NCBI GenBank assembly: GCA_034440495.1
Contig: JAWXCE010000058.1
Location: 1-39,819, forward strand
DNA: 39,819 nucleotides
DNA from: JAWXCE01 sp034440495
GTDB lineage: Bacteria; Pseudomonadota; Alphaproteobacteria; Rhizobiales; Rhodomicrobiaceae
Reading direction: 5' to 3'
In this document: positions 25,225 to 34,316 of the stretch, one piece after another
Layout of the letters: every line of letters begins with the position of its first letter
How positions within the stretch are numbered: the first letter of the stretch is position 1
Notes under the pieces: model-generated
Databases searched by the model: none
The model's input: only the letters and a program-made list of their open reading frames with translations
Told to the model about the DNA's origin: nothing
Program-made: the position numbers and the translations under genes

Positions 25225-26973
25225 TTGACCGCGAAGAAGACGGCGTTAAAGTCGCATCTGCAAGTCGCCCTTGGCGAATCTAGGAAAATTTTCATTCTGG
25301 TGGGTGTTTTCAGTCTGGTGATCAATCTTTTGATGCTCACCGGTCCGCTTTACATGCTTCAAATTTATGACCGCGTTCTTAACTCGGCCAGCCTAGATAC
25401 CCTGATTACGCTCACTGTGCTTGCAGCGGGGCTTTTGCTTGCGCAGGCATTTCTGGAGTTTGTGCGAAACCAGCTTCTGTCGCGTATGGCGGTTAGGCTC
25501 GACGAACGGGTCAGCTCTAACGTGATGGAAGCCATCGTAGAGCATAACCTTGCGAAGGAGGGCCGCTCGGCCGCGCAATCGCTTCGCGATCTCGAAACGC
25601 TCAAGAACTTTCTGAGCGGTCCGGGTCTGGTGGCCTTCTTCGATGCGCCATGGACGCCCTTGTTCATGGCCGCGATATTTTTCATTCACCCGCTGCTTGG
25701 CTTTGTAGCCCTGACAGGGGCGCTAGCGCTTTTCATCCTGACCGCCATTGGCGAATTTTCAACTAGAAAACACTATGGCGAGGCGAACGCGCATTCGCAG
25801 GCAGCTTATGGCTTTGCCGACGCAAGCCTTGCCGACGCCGAAGCCATCGAAGCCACGGGCATGATGCCGAATGTGCTGAAACGCTGGCATTAGCATCACC
25901 GCGCCATGCTGGTCAGCTCGTCGCGCGCGACGGGCGTAGCGGCGGGTTTGACCGCGACGGCGAAATTTCTACGGCCGGTGCTGCAAATCGCCATGCTGGG
26001 CTTTGGCGCCTGGCTCGTTATCCGGCAGGAGATCACTCCTGGAGTGATGATCGCGTCATCAATCATCATGGGCCGCGCCCTCGCGCCTGTTGAGGCGCTC
26101 ATCGGGCAATGGCGCAACGTGATTTCCGTCCGGGGCATTTATGCGCGGCTAACCGAGTTGCTTCGCAACAAAGGCGATGAGACGTCGCCTATGTCGCTGC
26201 CAAGGCCTCAAGGGCGCGTCTCGGTTGAAAATCTAATCGCAGCTCCGCCCGGCCAACCTAAAGCGACTATCCAGAATGTGTCTTTCGCGCTGGAGCCCGG
26301 CGAGGCACTGGGCGTGATTGGCCCAAGCGGAGCAGGCAAATCGACCTTGGCCAGGCTGCTGATTGGCGCCTGGAAACCCGCCGCCGGGCAGGTTCGTCTT
26401 GACGGGGTAAACGTCGCCAAATGGCAGGCTTCCGAGCGCGGCCCGTTTACAGGATATCTGCCGCAGGGTGTTGAGCTGTTTGATGGCACGGTCGCTGAAA
26501 ACATCGCCCGCATGGGTACGCCAAACCCCGAACTCGTGCTGCGCGCCGCCGCGGAAGCTGGCGCTCACGAGATGGTGCTGCGTCTGGCGGAGGGTTATGA
26601 AACCCGCATTGGCGCGCATGGCCGCATGCTATCCGCCGGGCAGCGCCAACGCATTGCACTCGCCCTGGCGCTATACGGCGATCCGGCGTTTATCGTGCTC
26701 GACGAACCGAATGCAAACCTAGATCAGGAAGGCGAACATGCGCTTCGCCGTGCTATTCAAACCGTTAAGACCCGTGGCGGCACGGTTGTACTAATCGCCC
26801 ACCACACAAGCATTCTGGGCGTTTGCGACAAACTGCTGGTGCTTCAAAATGGCCGGGTGGAAGCCTTTGGGCCGCGTGACCAGGTGCTGGCGCAACTCAC
26901 GCGCCCTGCGTCCAAGGAAAGCACAGCCGATAAAGCCGCCGCCCTGATGATCCGCGCTGTTGAGAACACCTGA
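25225..26973 (+). pseudogene. PrtD/AprD-type type I secretion ABC transporter, in-frame TAG stop
   Basis: This is the inner-membrane ATPase of a type I secretion system. The two parts are in the same frame and separated only by TAG at 25891-25893 (VLKRWH-stop-HHRAML). The N-terminal part has membrane helices (FILVGVFSLVINLLMLTGPLYMLQIYDRVL is the family signature). The C-terminal part has Walker A GPSGAGKST, signature LSAGQRQRIALA, and Walker B FIVLDEPNANLD. Joined length is about 582 residues, normal for PrtD. A single C-to-T change in CAG would explain the stop. The start is uncertain: no ATG is suitable and the TTG at 25225 is only a guess. Confidence 0.85.
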
Positions 26974-26984
26974 AGGCAGGCGAT

Positions 26985-28307
26985 ATGAAACCTAACTCCG
27001 CGCCAACAGGCCAGCAGGACGTGCCCACCAGTATCCGGGGAACGACAATCTTCGGCCTTGCCATAGTGCTGGTCATCATTGGTGGCGCAGGCGTCTGGGG
27101 CTTGACCGCACAACTGGCCAGCGCCATCGTCGCCAGCGGCTACGTAACTGTCGATAGCAACCGCAAGGCAGTTCAGCACGTCGAAGGCGGCAGCGTCGCA
27201 AAAATCCTCGTGCGAGATGGCGATACGGTGATCGAGGGCCAGCCGCTGATGGTGCTTGACGACACAAACCCGCGCGCTAACTACCGGATCCTACGCGCTG
27301 GCACCGACAGCCATCTGGCGATCGAAGCGCGCCTGAAAGCCGAGCAGGATGGATTAACGGAGATCGCCTTTTCACCCCCGATCCTTGAGCGACGCAAAGA
27401 GCCAGACATCGCCGCATTGATCGCCGGTCAAACGAGCCTGTTCAACGCCCGGCGCACGTCCACCGATGGCGAACGCGAGATTCTCGGCGAGCGCGTTTCG
27501 CAACTCGACGAGGAAATCTCGGGGCTGGAATCGCAACATCTGGCTAAATCCCGCCAGATTGGCTTTATCGAGAAAGAACTGACCGGCCTTAAATCGCTGT
27601 ACCAACAAGGCCTCGCCGCTATTACCCGTGTTCTCGCCCTGGAGCGGGAGCAGGCGCGGCTAGAGGGCGAACGCGGCGAACTGCGGGCAAATATTGCGCG
27701 CACCAAGAAAAACATTGGTGAGACGAAACTGCAAATTCTCTAACTCGACCGCAAATTCCGCGAGCAGGCGGTGACGGAACTGCGTGAGGTGCAAACAAAA
27801 ACCATCGACCTCACCGAGCGCATGACGGCGGCGGAGACCAGCCTCAAGCGCATCGTTGTGCGGGCGCCGGTGGCGGGCGCGGTCGTCAACATGACGGTGC
27901 ACAACAACGACGCGGTGATTAACCCCGGCCAGGTGGTCGCCGAGATCGTACCTGATAAGGACGAGCTGGTTATCGAAGCGAAAATCCAGCCATCCGACGC
28001 GGATAATCTGGTTTTAGGTCAGGAAGCAGACGTGCGCATCGTCGCATTCAACCAGCGCACCACACCGATCCTGAAGGGTAAATTCGCATATATCTCCGCC
28101 GACCGTATCACCGACCCTCGCACGGGCGAGCCGCACTATCTGGCGCGCGTGCATGTCGGGGAAGAAGAATTGAAACCTCTGGGCGATAAGAAGCTTGTAC
28201 CTGGAATGCCAGCGGAAGTGATTATTAAAACCGGATCTAGGACGGCTTTAGACTACATCATGGAGCCGATCATGGTCAGCCTAAGCAAAGCCTGGCGCGA
28301 AGAATAA
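26985..28307 (+). pseudogene. HlyD/PrtE-type membrane fusion protein, in-frame TAA stop
   Basis: This is the periplasmic adaptor of the same type I system. Both parts are in one frame, interrupted by TAA at 27741-27743 (LQIL-stop-LDRKF). Features are a cytoplasmic start, one membrane helix (TTIFGLAIVLVIIGGAGVWGL), the lipoyl-like entry HVEGGSVAKILVRDGDTV, a coiled coil broken by the stop, RIVVRAPVAGAVVNMTVH, and the C-terminal GMPAEVIIKTGSRTALDYI. Joined length is about 440 residues, normal. A CAA to TAA change would explain the stop. It begins 11 bases after the ABC gene. No outer-membrane TolC gene is in the window. Confidence 0.87.
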
Positions 28308-28388
28308 GCAATTCGCAATCGCGGCGCGGCACGTGCGAAAGTCGCCTGCATCTGACTTCACAAGACTAAACCGGGGCGTGAGAAAACC

Positions 28389-28937
28389 ATGACCGAAGAC
28401 ATTATGAATGACGGACTTCACGTTGATGACGACGCAGATGAAGGCATGAAGCGGCGTCTTGCCTCCAAGTTCAAAGCGGCGGCGTTCGGTGAGATCGTTT
28501 CGGTGCTGATGCGTTCGACCGCGCATCGCTCGCTGACGCTGGCGCAGATCGAGACCCTGCTTATGCCCGCCGTGCTCAACAAACAGTATATCGTAGCAAG
28601 GGCCAAGCCAAAAGATCACCCTGAAGCGACTGGAATGCCCGTCGGCGTCGTCATATGGGCGCGGGTTTCGGAGGCGTTAGACAAGCGGCTCTCCATGGAA
28701 CTTGACAAGCCCCTTATGCTTTCGCCCGCCGATTGGACATCAGGCGATCATTTATGGATCATCGACGTTGTCGGAGCGCCAGCCACAGCCGCCGCCATGG
28801 TGGACGAACTCAAGAGGTCCATGTTTGCGGGGCGTGAGGCGAAGGTGCGCGGAAACAAAGACGGAAAAATCGTCGTACAGACGTTGTATGGGGCATCGCC
28901 AACTAGCGCCGATAATGCTAGCGCAATAGGGTTTTAG
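28389..28937 (+). CDS. HlyC-family toxin-activating lysine acyltransferase
   Basis: HlyC-type enzymes move an acyl chain from acyl-ACP to lysines of an RTX toxin before export. The 182-residue protein aligns with HlyC along its length: His46 in STAHRSL (HlyC His23), LPAxLxNQY-like LMPAVLNKQYIVARA, VGVVIWARVSEALDKRL, and ADWTSGDHLWIID with Asp126 (HlyC Asp92). Both catalytic residues are kept and the frame is intact, unlike the three genes before it. It lies 81 bases after the adaptor gene. No pore-forming RTX toxin is visible here, so its natural substrate is unclear: the RTX nucleotidase, or a toxin encoded elsewhere. Confidence 0.88.
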   Translation: MTEDIMNDGLHVDDDADEGMKRRLASKFKAAAFGEIVSVLMRSTAHRSLTLAQIETLLMPAVLNKQYIVARAKPKDHPEATGMPVGVVIWARVSEALDKRLSMELDKPLMLSPADWTSGDHLWIIDVVGAPATAAAMVDELKRSMFAGREAKVRGNKDGKIVVQTLYGASPTSADNASAIGF

Positions 28938-29076
28938 GGCTGTGGGATGCAATCCTCATCAACGTCTTTACGAGTTTAGCGAAGCAATCCAGCTTTGGTA
29001 TACAACATGGGCATGAGTCGCCACGGCGGCAAAGGCACCTGCGACGGCCATTTGCATACGATAAAATGCATGAGCT

Positions 29077-29448
29077 TTAGGGCTGCGCCATGAGCCAGCG
29101 GAGAGCGTCGCGGCGGAAGCTAAGGTGCAGTGCGAGCAGGAATACCAGCTCCAGCAATGCGAGCCATAGAAATGGCCCGCTAATCCACAGGAACAGGATG
29201 GCCGGTATCACCGGCGCGATGAGCGGAAACAGGTTCGCCAGATGCGTGCGGCTGGGCGCAATCGCCGATGGCAGATAGGCGAAAGCAATAAATATGAACA
29301 TGGCACCCACTCCACGCACCCAATCGCGATCGACGTCTTCGCCGCCGCGCAGTAGCGCGAGAAAACCAGCCGGATCAATTAGCGCGTAGAGCGCAACGGC
29401 GAGGAGCAACAGAATGCGCAATCGCACGATTTGCTTGAACAAGGTCAT
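29077..29448 (-). CDS. Small integral membrane protein, last gene of the oxygenase cluster
   Basis: The 123-residue protein has about four hydrophobic segments (LRILLLLAVALYALI, GVGAMFIFIAFAYLPSAI, LFPLIAPVIPAILFLWISG and PFLWLALLELVFLLALHL). I do not recognise a family. It starts 23 bases after the stop of the shorter di-heme cytochrome gene, on the same strand. It is convergent with the acyltransferase gene; the 139 bases between them show no clear terminator. Confidence 0.7.
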   Translation of the reverse strand: MTLFKQIVRLRILLLLAVALYALIDPAGFLALLRGGEDVDRDWVRGVGAMFIFIAFAYLPSAIAPSRTHLANLFPLIAPVIPAILFLWISGPFLWLALLELVFLLALHLSFRRDALRWLMAQP

Positions 29449-29471
29449 GGCGTAACCCTTCTAACCGGCTG

Positions 29472-30992
29472 TCATAAGGTAAGCAGATAGTAGACCAGTG
29501 CGCGCCGTTCCAACTCGGTCAGCGCCGCGCCGTAATTGTGACCATTCGAGCTGTTGCCCTGCATGGATGTATCGTAACAAAAGCCAGGCCCGCGATAAGA
29601 CGCCGGATCGCATGGCGGCGCAAAATAGCCGCCCTTCGCAAAATCGATTTCCTCCAGCCCGCGCACGAAGCTGCGTGGCCGCTGGTTCGCTGGCTTTAAA
29701 AGGTCGTCGAGGGTTGGAACCGAGCCATTGTGCAGGTACGGCCCGGCAAGCCAAATGCCGCCAAGCGGCTGCGCAAGGTAGGCCTCGATATTGTTAAAAT
29801 TATCAAATTTCCAGCGGCCTTTTTCGTCGTCATAAAGGTTGTAGGCCTTGGTCGCGCTGTCCGTCCACATTTTGAGCCGGTTGTCGTCCGTGCCGATTTC
29901 AACGGCTGGAATGAGCGTCAAAGTACGCGCGCCGCTGGCTCCATGGCAGTTGGCGCATTCGCGATTGAACAAAGCCTCGCCTGCGGCGCGCAAAGCCGGA
30001 TCAGCGCGCAAAGGCGCTTTCGGCGATTTCAGGTCGTGCAGATAAGTCTCGATACGGCGGAAAGGTTTTTCGTCAAACTCGTTTTTGCGCGTGCCGTCGC
30101 CGAAGGCGGAGTTGAGAATGACTTCCCATAAGTCGCTGCTCAGGCCATCCCAATGCCAGTAAATTGGCTGATCTGGATGCAGTTTTTTACTGAGCGCCGC
30201 CTTCTCAGCCGTATTCCAGATGGTCATCATGTCGGAGTTGCCGACAGTGTCGTCGATGGGCTGACGCAGGTAATCAAACTTGACCGGGTTGAACGGATCG
30301 ACGCGACCCGGCCCCCACGCCGGCCGATCCCATGTCCAGGCGTAGCGCTCGGTCAGCATCTTCAGGCTGCTGTCGCGCATCATCGGGATGACGGCAACGC
30401 GGTAGAGCAAGCTCTCGAACCACGTGGTCTCGGGAAACCTGGCTTCTACCGCGGCGAGCACCTTGTCCGCCGTAAACTCCGGCCCTCCGACGCAGCCCGA
30501 GACGAAGCGCAGGTAACTCAATGAATCGAGGCGGTTCGCCGCCCCGCCGATAATGGTGACAGGTTTTGAGTCCTGCGATAGCTTATAGCGCTGACTGTGG
30601 CAAACGGCGCAGTTGATGGCAACACGGTCGAAGCCAATGCGGCTTTTAGACAAGCCTATTGGCCAATCCTTGCCGTCTTCATAGATAAAGCCGAATTCTT
30701 CATATTCACGGCCGGGCGTCACGCTGGCGCTGATTAGCTTGGGGCAAACTTTAGGCAGAACGGCCCAGATTTTGAATGGTAAACCGTCATCATTTTCATT
30801 GCCGATGGCGCCGTATTTAAAAAAGTCCTCGTCGCTGGCGAAAGTCGGGTAGCTGCGCTCGAAAAGGTGGGTGTACGTTTGCCAGCCGATGACAATAACG
30901 GCAAAAAGCGCACTGACTTTGACGACATTCCACACCACGCGCCGCCAGGACAGGCGAAAGCGGCGCCGGGGACGCGGATTTTTTCGTGCCAT
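29472..30992 (-). CDS. Membrane-anchored di-heme cytochrome c, RoxA / fatty-acid dioxygenase family (shorter paralogue)
   Basis: The 506-residue protein has an N-terminal anchor after basic residues (VVKVSALFAVIVIGWQTY). Two c-type heme motifs follow: CAVCH at residues 128-132 and CANCH at 346-350. Other family features are FKYGAIGNE, WGPGRVDPFNPVKF, YWHWDGLSSDL and GGIWLAGPYLHNGSVPTLDDLL. These define the RoxA-like family, which includes rubber oxygenases and the Pseudomonas aeruginosa 10S-dioxygenase and diol synthase acting on oleic acid. Membership is clear; the substrate is an inference. GGGGAGAGGGAGA precedes the ATG. It is 55 bases after its longer paralogue. Confidence 0.85.
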   Translation of the reverse strand: MARKNPRPRRRFRLSWRRVVWNVVKVSALFAVIVIGWQTYTHLFERSYPTFASDEDFFKYGAIGNENDDGLPFKIWAVLPKVCPKLISASVTPGREYEEFGFIYEDGKDWPIGLSKSRIGFDRVAINCAVCHSQRYKLSQDSKPVTIIGGAANRLDSLSYLRFVSGCVGGPEFTADKVLAAVEARFPETTWFESLLYRVAVIPMMRDSSLKMLTERYAWTWDRPAWGPGRVDPFNPVKFDYLRQPIDDTVGNSDMMTIWNTAEKAALSKKLHPDQPIYWHWDGLSSDLWEVILNSAFGDGTRKNEFDEKPFRRIETYLHDLKSPKAPLRADPALRAAGEALFNRECANCHGASGARTLTLIPAVEIGTDDNRLKMWTDSATKAYNLYDDEKGRWKFDNFNNIEAYLAQPLGGIWLAGPYLHNGSVPTLDDLLKPANQRPRSFVRGLEEIDFAKGGYFAPPCDPASYRGPGFCYDTSMQGNSSNGHNYGAALTELERRALVYYLLTL

Positions 30993-31047
30993 TCTCCCTC
31001 TCCCCGCGCCCGCCCTGCAACTAACCGCAACGGCGTCGCCATGTCCG

Positions 31048-32964
31048 TTAGAAACTTTTCAGATATGCCAGCAAATCGCGTTTCTGCTCTGCGGCAAGCG
31101 CTATCCCGTATAGATGCCCCTGCCCGCCATTACCCCGCAGTGGCCTGTTTCCGTCATCTACCGTGCCATAACATTCCGTCGTCAACTGCGTCTTATCGGG
31201 TTGGCAATTCGGCGCGATGAAACCGCCATTATCTACGTCCAGCGCCGTTAGCCCGCGCTGGAAGGTTTTTGGACGGTTCTCAGGCGGCTCCAACAGTGCA
31301 GCAAGCGTCGGCACGGAGCCATTGTGGAGATAGGGCGCGCGCAGCCATAAACCGTCGAGGGGCGCGTTGGCGTAGCCATTGGTTTTTTTGAAATTCTGGA
31401 ACTGCTGCGTCTCGCGGCCCAGAAAGCGCCAGGGGCTGTTTTTATCGCGGCGCTGCAGGAAGTTGACGGCGTAGGAGAAATATCCGCCATCCCTAAAGCG
31501 GAAAAAATGCTCCTTCTGATACTTCTCCATGCGCTTTGTATAGCTGTCGAGGCGTCCCGCATCGGTTTGGATATAGGCAATATCCTCTACTTGCCCGAGT
31601 TTGGCGCCCTCAAAAACGTAGTTTGAGCCATCATGGTAGCCGTGACACGAGGCGCAGATTTTCATGTAAACCGCTTTGCCAAGATCAACCGACGCGCGGT
31701 CGAGCTTGTAAGGGCTGGGCGGAGGCTGCAGGTCTCCCAGCCACGCGGCCACCTTGCGGATCGATGCGAAATCGACGGTCTCCTCGGTGACGCCCGCGCC
31801 AAACGCCGCGCTCAGGTTACGCTCCTTCAGGCTCGCATTGTTGCCATCCCAGTGCAGATGCATGCCGCGTTCGCCCCGCGGCCGTTGCAGGAACACGGTT
31901 GGAAAATCGACGGCCCCAACACGCTCTTTCTCAGAAAGGCATTCGGCTCGAATGTCGAAGTGAATCAGCTTGTAAGGGTTAAATGTATCCACCCTTCCCG
32001 GCCCCCACGCTGTAGCTATATCCGGTTTGTTAACCTTGGGCGGCCCGTAACCCCCACTCAGATAAACCTCTTCCTTTACGCCGCCGCGCTCACGCTTTTC
32101 CCGGACTTCGCCAGGCTGAATATCATCGCGATAAGACTTGATTTTCGAGGCGCAATAATCCTCCCGGCTGTCGGCTTCAGCGATTTCCGCCTTGGTGCGT
32201 TTGGTCTGATCCGGTCGCAAGAGAGGCAAAAGCTGGTCGCGGCGCTCTAGCAGTCCCGTTCGGGTATTGGGGATCACGACCCACTGCCACATAAGTTGTT
32301 CGACAAAGCTGAACTTGGGCCCCTGCTTCTCCATTTCGTCACGCAGGTGTGGCCATGCAAAGCGTTTGTCGGCGGCGGACTGGAAAAGGGCGAGGAAAAA
32401 CCGCTCAAGATCGACCGTGTTGGCGGGCATGCCAAGGATGATGCGCTCATCGGCCTCCTCCGCGACCTTAACCTTGCCCGCATGGCAGACCGCGCAGTTA
32501 AACCATGCGACATCAACCGATTGGCGCACGCCTTTAGCAAAACCTATGGGCAGGCGATAGTCGCGCGGCTGCTTCTCGTCACTGCGCAAAGTCTCATAAA
32601 CCGGCCACGTTTCGTCATACTCGTAAATAAAACCGAAAGCGCTCAAATCGCCTTGCGGTTGGCCTCTCGCATCGGCAAAATATTCCGGGAAGGCTTTAGG
32701 CATTGCGATCAGCAAGCGATATGGCACGCCGTTAGCCAACTCCGCGCCGATGGAGCCGTATTTGAAATGCGTTTTATCATCCTCAAAGGTTTTGCCGTAG
32801 GTGCTTAGTGCGACATAGGCTCCATAAACGGTGAAAACCAGCACGACGACGCCAGCCACCAGCGCCGCAACGATGAGCAGGAAGAATGCGCGCCACAGCC
32901 CGGCGTTGCGCTCGAAGCGCTCCTGAACTGCGGTGATGGGCGGCTCGACGATGCCCCGTGTCAT
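31048..32964 (-). CDS. Membrane-anchored di-heme cytochrome c, RoxA / fatty-acid dioxygenase family (longer paralogue)
   Basis: The 638-residue protein starts MTRGIVEPPITAVQERF; this ATG overlaps the upstream reductase stop (ATGA) and has GGAGG 8 bases upstream. An anchor (FFLLIVAALVAGVVVLVFTV) is followed by heme motifs CAVCH at 157-161 and CASCH at 437-441. Shared family segments are FKYGSIGAE, WGPGRVDTFNPYK, HLHWDGNN, and LDGLWLRAPYLHNGSVPTLAAL. Size and layout are close to the P. aeruginosa 10S-dioxygenase/diol synthase pair, also two adjacent genes. The protein would face the periplasm. Peroxidase activity is possible instead of oxygenase activity. Confidence 0.87.
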   Translation of the reverse strand: MTRGIVEPPITAVQERFERNAGLWRAFFLLIVAALVAGVVVLVFTVYGAYVALSTYGKTFEDDKTHFKYGSIGAELANGVPYRLLIAMPKAFPEYFADARGQPQGDLSAFGFIYEYDETWPVYETLRSDEKQPRDYRLPIGFAKGVRQSVDVAWFNCAVCHAGKVKVAEEADERIILGMPANTVDLERFFLALFQSAADKRFAWPHLRDEMEKQGPKFSFVEQLMWQWVVIPNTRTGLLERRDQLLPLLRPDQTKRTKAEIAEADSREDYCASKIKSYRDDIQPGEVREKRERGGVKEEVYLSGGYGPPKVNKPDIATAWGPGRVDTFNPYKLIHFDIRAECLSEKERVGAVDFPTVFLQRPRGERGMHLHWDGNNASLKERNLSAAFGAGVTEETVDFASIRKVAAWLGDLQPPPSPYKLDRASVDLGKAVYMKICASCHGYHDGSNYVFEGAKLGQVEDIAYIQTDAGRLDSYTKRMEKYQKEHFFRFRDGGYFSYAVNFLQRRDKNSPWRFLGRETQQFQNFKKTNGYANAPLDGLWLRAPYLHNGSVPTLAALLEPPENRPKTFQRGLTALDVDNGGFIAPNCQPDKTQLTTECYGTVDDGNRPLRGNGGQGHLYGIALAAEQKRDLLAYLKSF

Positions 32965-34316
32965 GCCGCGCCCCTCCATTCGTTCAGACTATGAACTTTC
33001 AGCTCCGGCTTTACGTCGTAGATGCGCATGATCGCGTCGATCATACGGTTGCGGTCGCCGCCGAAACGGGTTTCGTCGTAGCAGCCGAGCGGGTTTTTCG
33101 GCGCATTGAGCAGGCACTTGTTGCAATACGTGCATGGCACGGCTGGGCTATCGGCGCCCGCCGCCCATTGCATAGGAAGGTCTGGGTTGGCGATGAGCGA
33201 ACGGGCGATGGACACGCCGTCGAAATAGCCCTCGCTTAGATAGCGGTCTATGGTGCTGCGCGTCTGCCAGCCGCCGGTGCTGATAACCGGGATAGAGACA
33301 GCCTGCTTGATCGCATAAGCCTCATCCGCGCTAACGCCCTCGATAGGTCGCCCCGCCTTCATACGGAACCAAAGCCAGCGGAAGATCGGGCGCAATAGCG
33401 CGAAGCGGAAGAGCATGTAGTTGCGAAGCGTCTGCGTACCGGACGCCAGCATGGCGTCATATGTCGTGGCGATGGTGTTGAAACTGAAATCGCCCGGCGG
33501 GTTGAGCGGGTGCGGGAACAGCGAACCGACGGAGACATGCAGCGCGTCGACGCCTGCGTTTTGCGACCATTTAGCAATCTGGATCATCTCGTCCAGGCTG
33601 TTGCCCGCTCCCTCGGTCGGGATGACGTTGTTATAGTCGATGGCGGAAATCTTCACCTGAAGGTGGTAGCTTGGGCCGACTTTGACGCGAATGGCCTGGA
33701 TCACATCGAGCAGGAACCGCGCGCGATTGAACAGTCCGCCGCCGTATTTGTCGGTGCGGTCGTTGATGCCGGACGAAAGGAATTGCGTGAACAAATAGCC
33801 ATTCGCCGCGTGCAGCTCGACGCCGTCGATGCCCGCCTCTCGCGCGCGCCACGCGGCGTTGGCGAACGCGGCGATCATGTGGTCGATCTCGGCGGGCGAC
33901 ATGGCCTTGGATGGAAAACCGTGCAGGCTTTCGGAGACGTTGGTGGAGCTTAGGCCGGCGCGATACTGGTTTTGCAGGCCTGGCAAGTCGATCTGGCGCC
34001 CGCCGTGGCTCAGTTGCATGACGTATTTGCAGCCGTGGGCATGCACGGCCTCGACGACCTTGGCCCACAGCGGAATGAAGCTATCGTCGTGAATTGTAGC
34101 GTAACCCGCGATGATACGGCCACTCATCAGCACGGGCACATAGGACGAAATGATCGCTCCCGCGCCACCTTCAGCAAACATGCGCTCCCAGTTGACGCGC
34201 GTTTGCGTGAGACTGCCATCCTCGTTGTCGAAGCGGCCGGAGATGTTCGAGCGGAAAATCCGGTTTTTGACCTCCAGATTGCGCATTTTTAGCGGGGATA
34301 ATACCGAGACGCTCAT
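32961..34316 (-). CDS. Old Yellow Enzyme-like NADH:flavin oxidoreductase with an Fe-S cysteine cluster
   Basis: The protein reduces activated C=C bonds with FMN. The 451 residues form one TIM barrel with SPLKMRNLEVKNRIFRSN, the catalytic/FMN segment MQLSHGGRQ, GIDGVELHAANGYLFTQFLS, and NDRTDKYGG. The end has CTYCNKCLLNAPKNPLGC, resembling the 4Fe-4S site of 2,4-dienoyl-CoA reductase, but the protein stops before the second flavin domain. It overlaps both neighbours by 4 bases. Eukaryotic 12-oxophytodienoate reductases belong to the same superfamily, so reduction of an enone made by the oxygenases is a reasonable inference. Confidence 0.9.
   Translation of the reverse strand: MSVSVLSPLKMRNLEVKNRIFRSNISGRFDNEDGSLTQTRVNWERMFAEGGAGAIISSYVPVLMSGRIIAGYATIHDDSFIPLWAKVVEAVHAHGCKYVMQLSHGGRQIDLPGLQNQYRAGLSSTNVSESLHGFPSKAMSPAEIDHMIAAFANAAWRAREAGIDGVELHAANGYLFTQFLSSGINDRTDKYGGGLFNRARFLLDVIQAIRVKVGPSYHLQVKISAIDYNNVIPTEGAGNSLDEMIQIAKWSQNAGVDALHVSVGSLFPHPLNPPGDFSFNTIATTYDAMLASGTQTLRNYMLFRFALLRPIFRWLWFRMKAGRPIEGVSADEAYAIKQAVSIPVISTGGWQTRSTIDRYLSEGYFDGVSIARSLIANPDLPMQWAAGADSPAVPCTYCNKCLLNAPKNPLGCYDETRFGGDRNRMIDAIMRIYDVKPELKVHSLNEWRGAA

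Noticed and set aside
25891..27743. Reassigned TAG/TAA codons explaining the in-frame stops in the secretion genes
   Set aside because: TAA and TAG end intact genes elsewhere in the window (for example tctB with TAA, the acyltransferase with TAG), and the upstream RTX gene has frameshifts that recoding cannot explain.
32965..32979. ATG at 32979 as the start of the longer di-heme cytochrome
   Set aside because: This ATG lies inside the ribosome binding site of the ATG at 32964, which also overlaps the upstream stop as in neighbouring genes.
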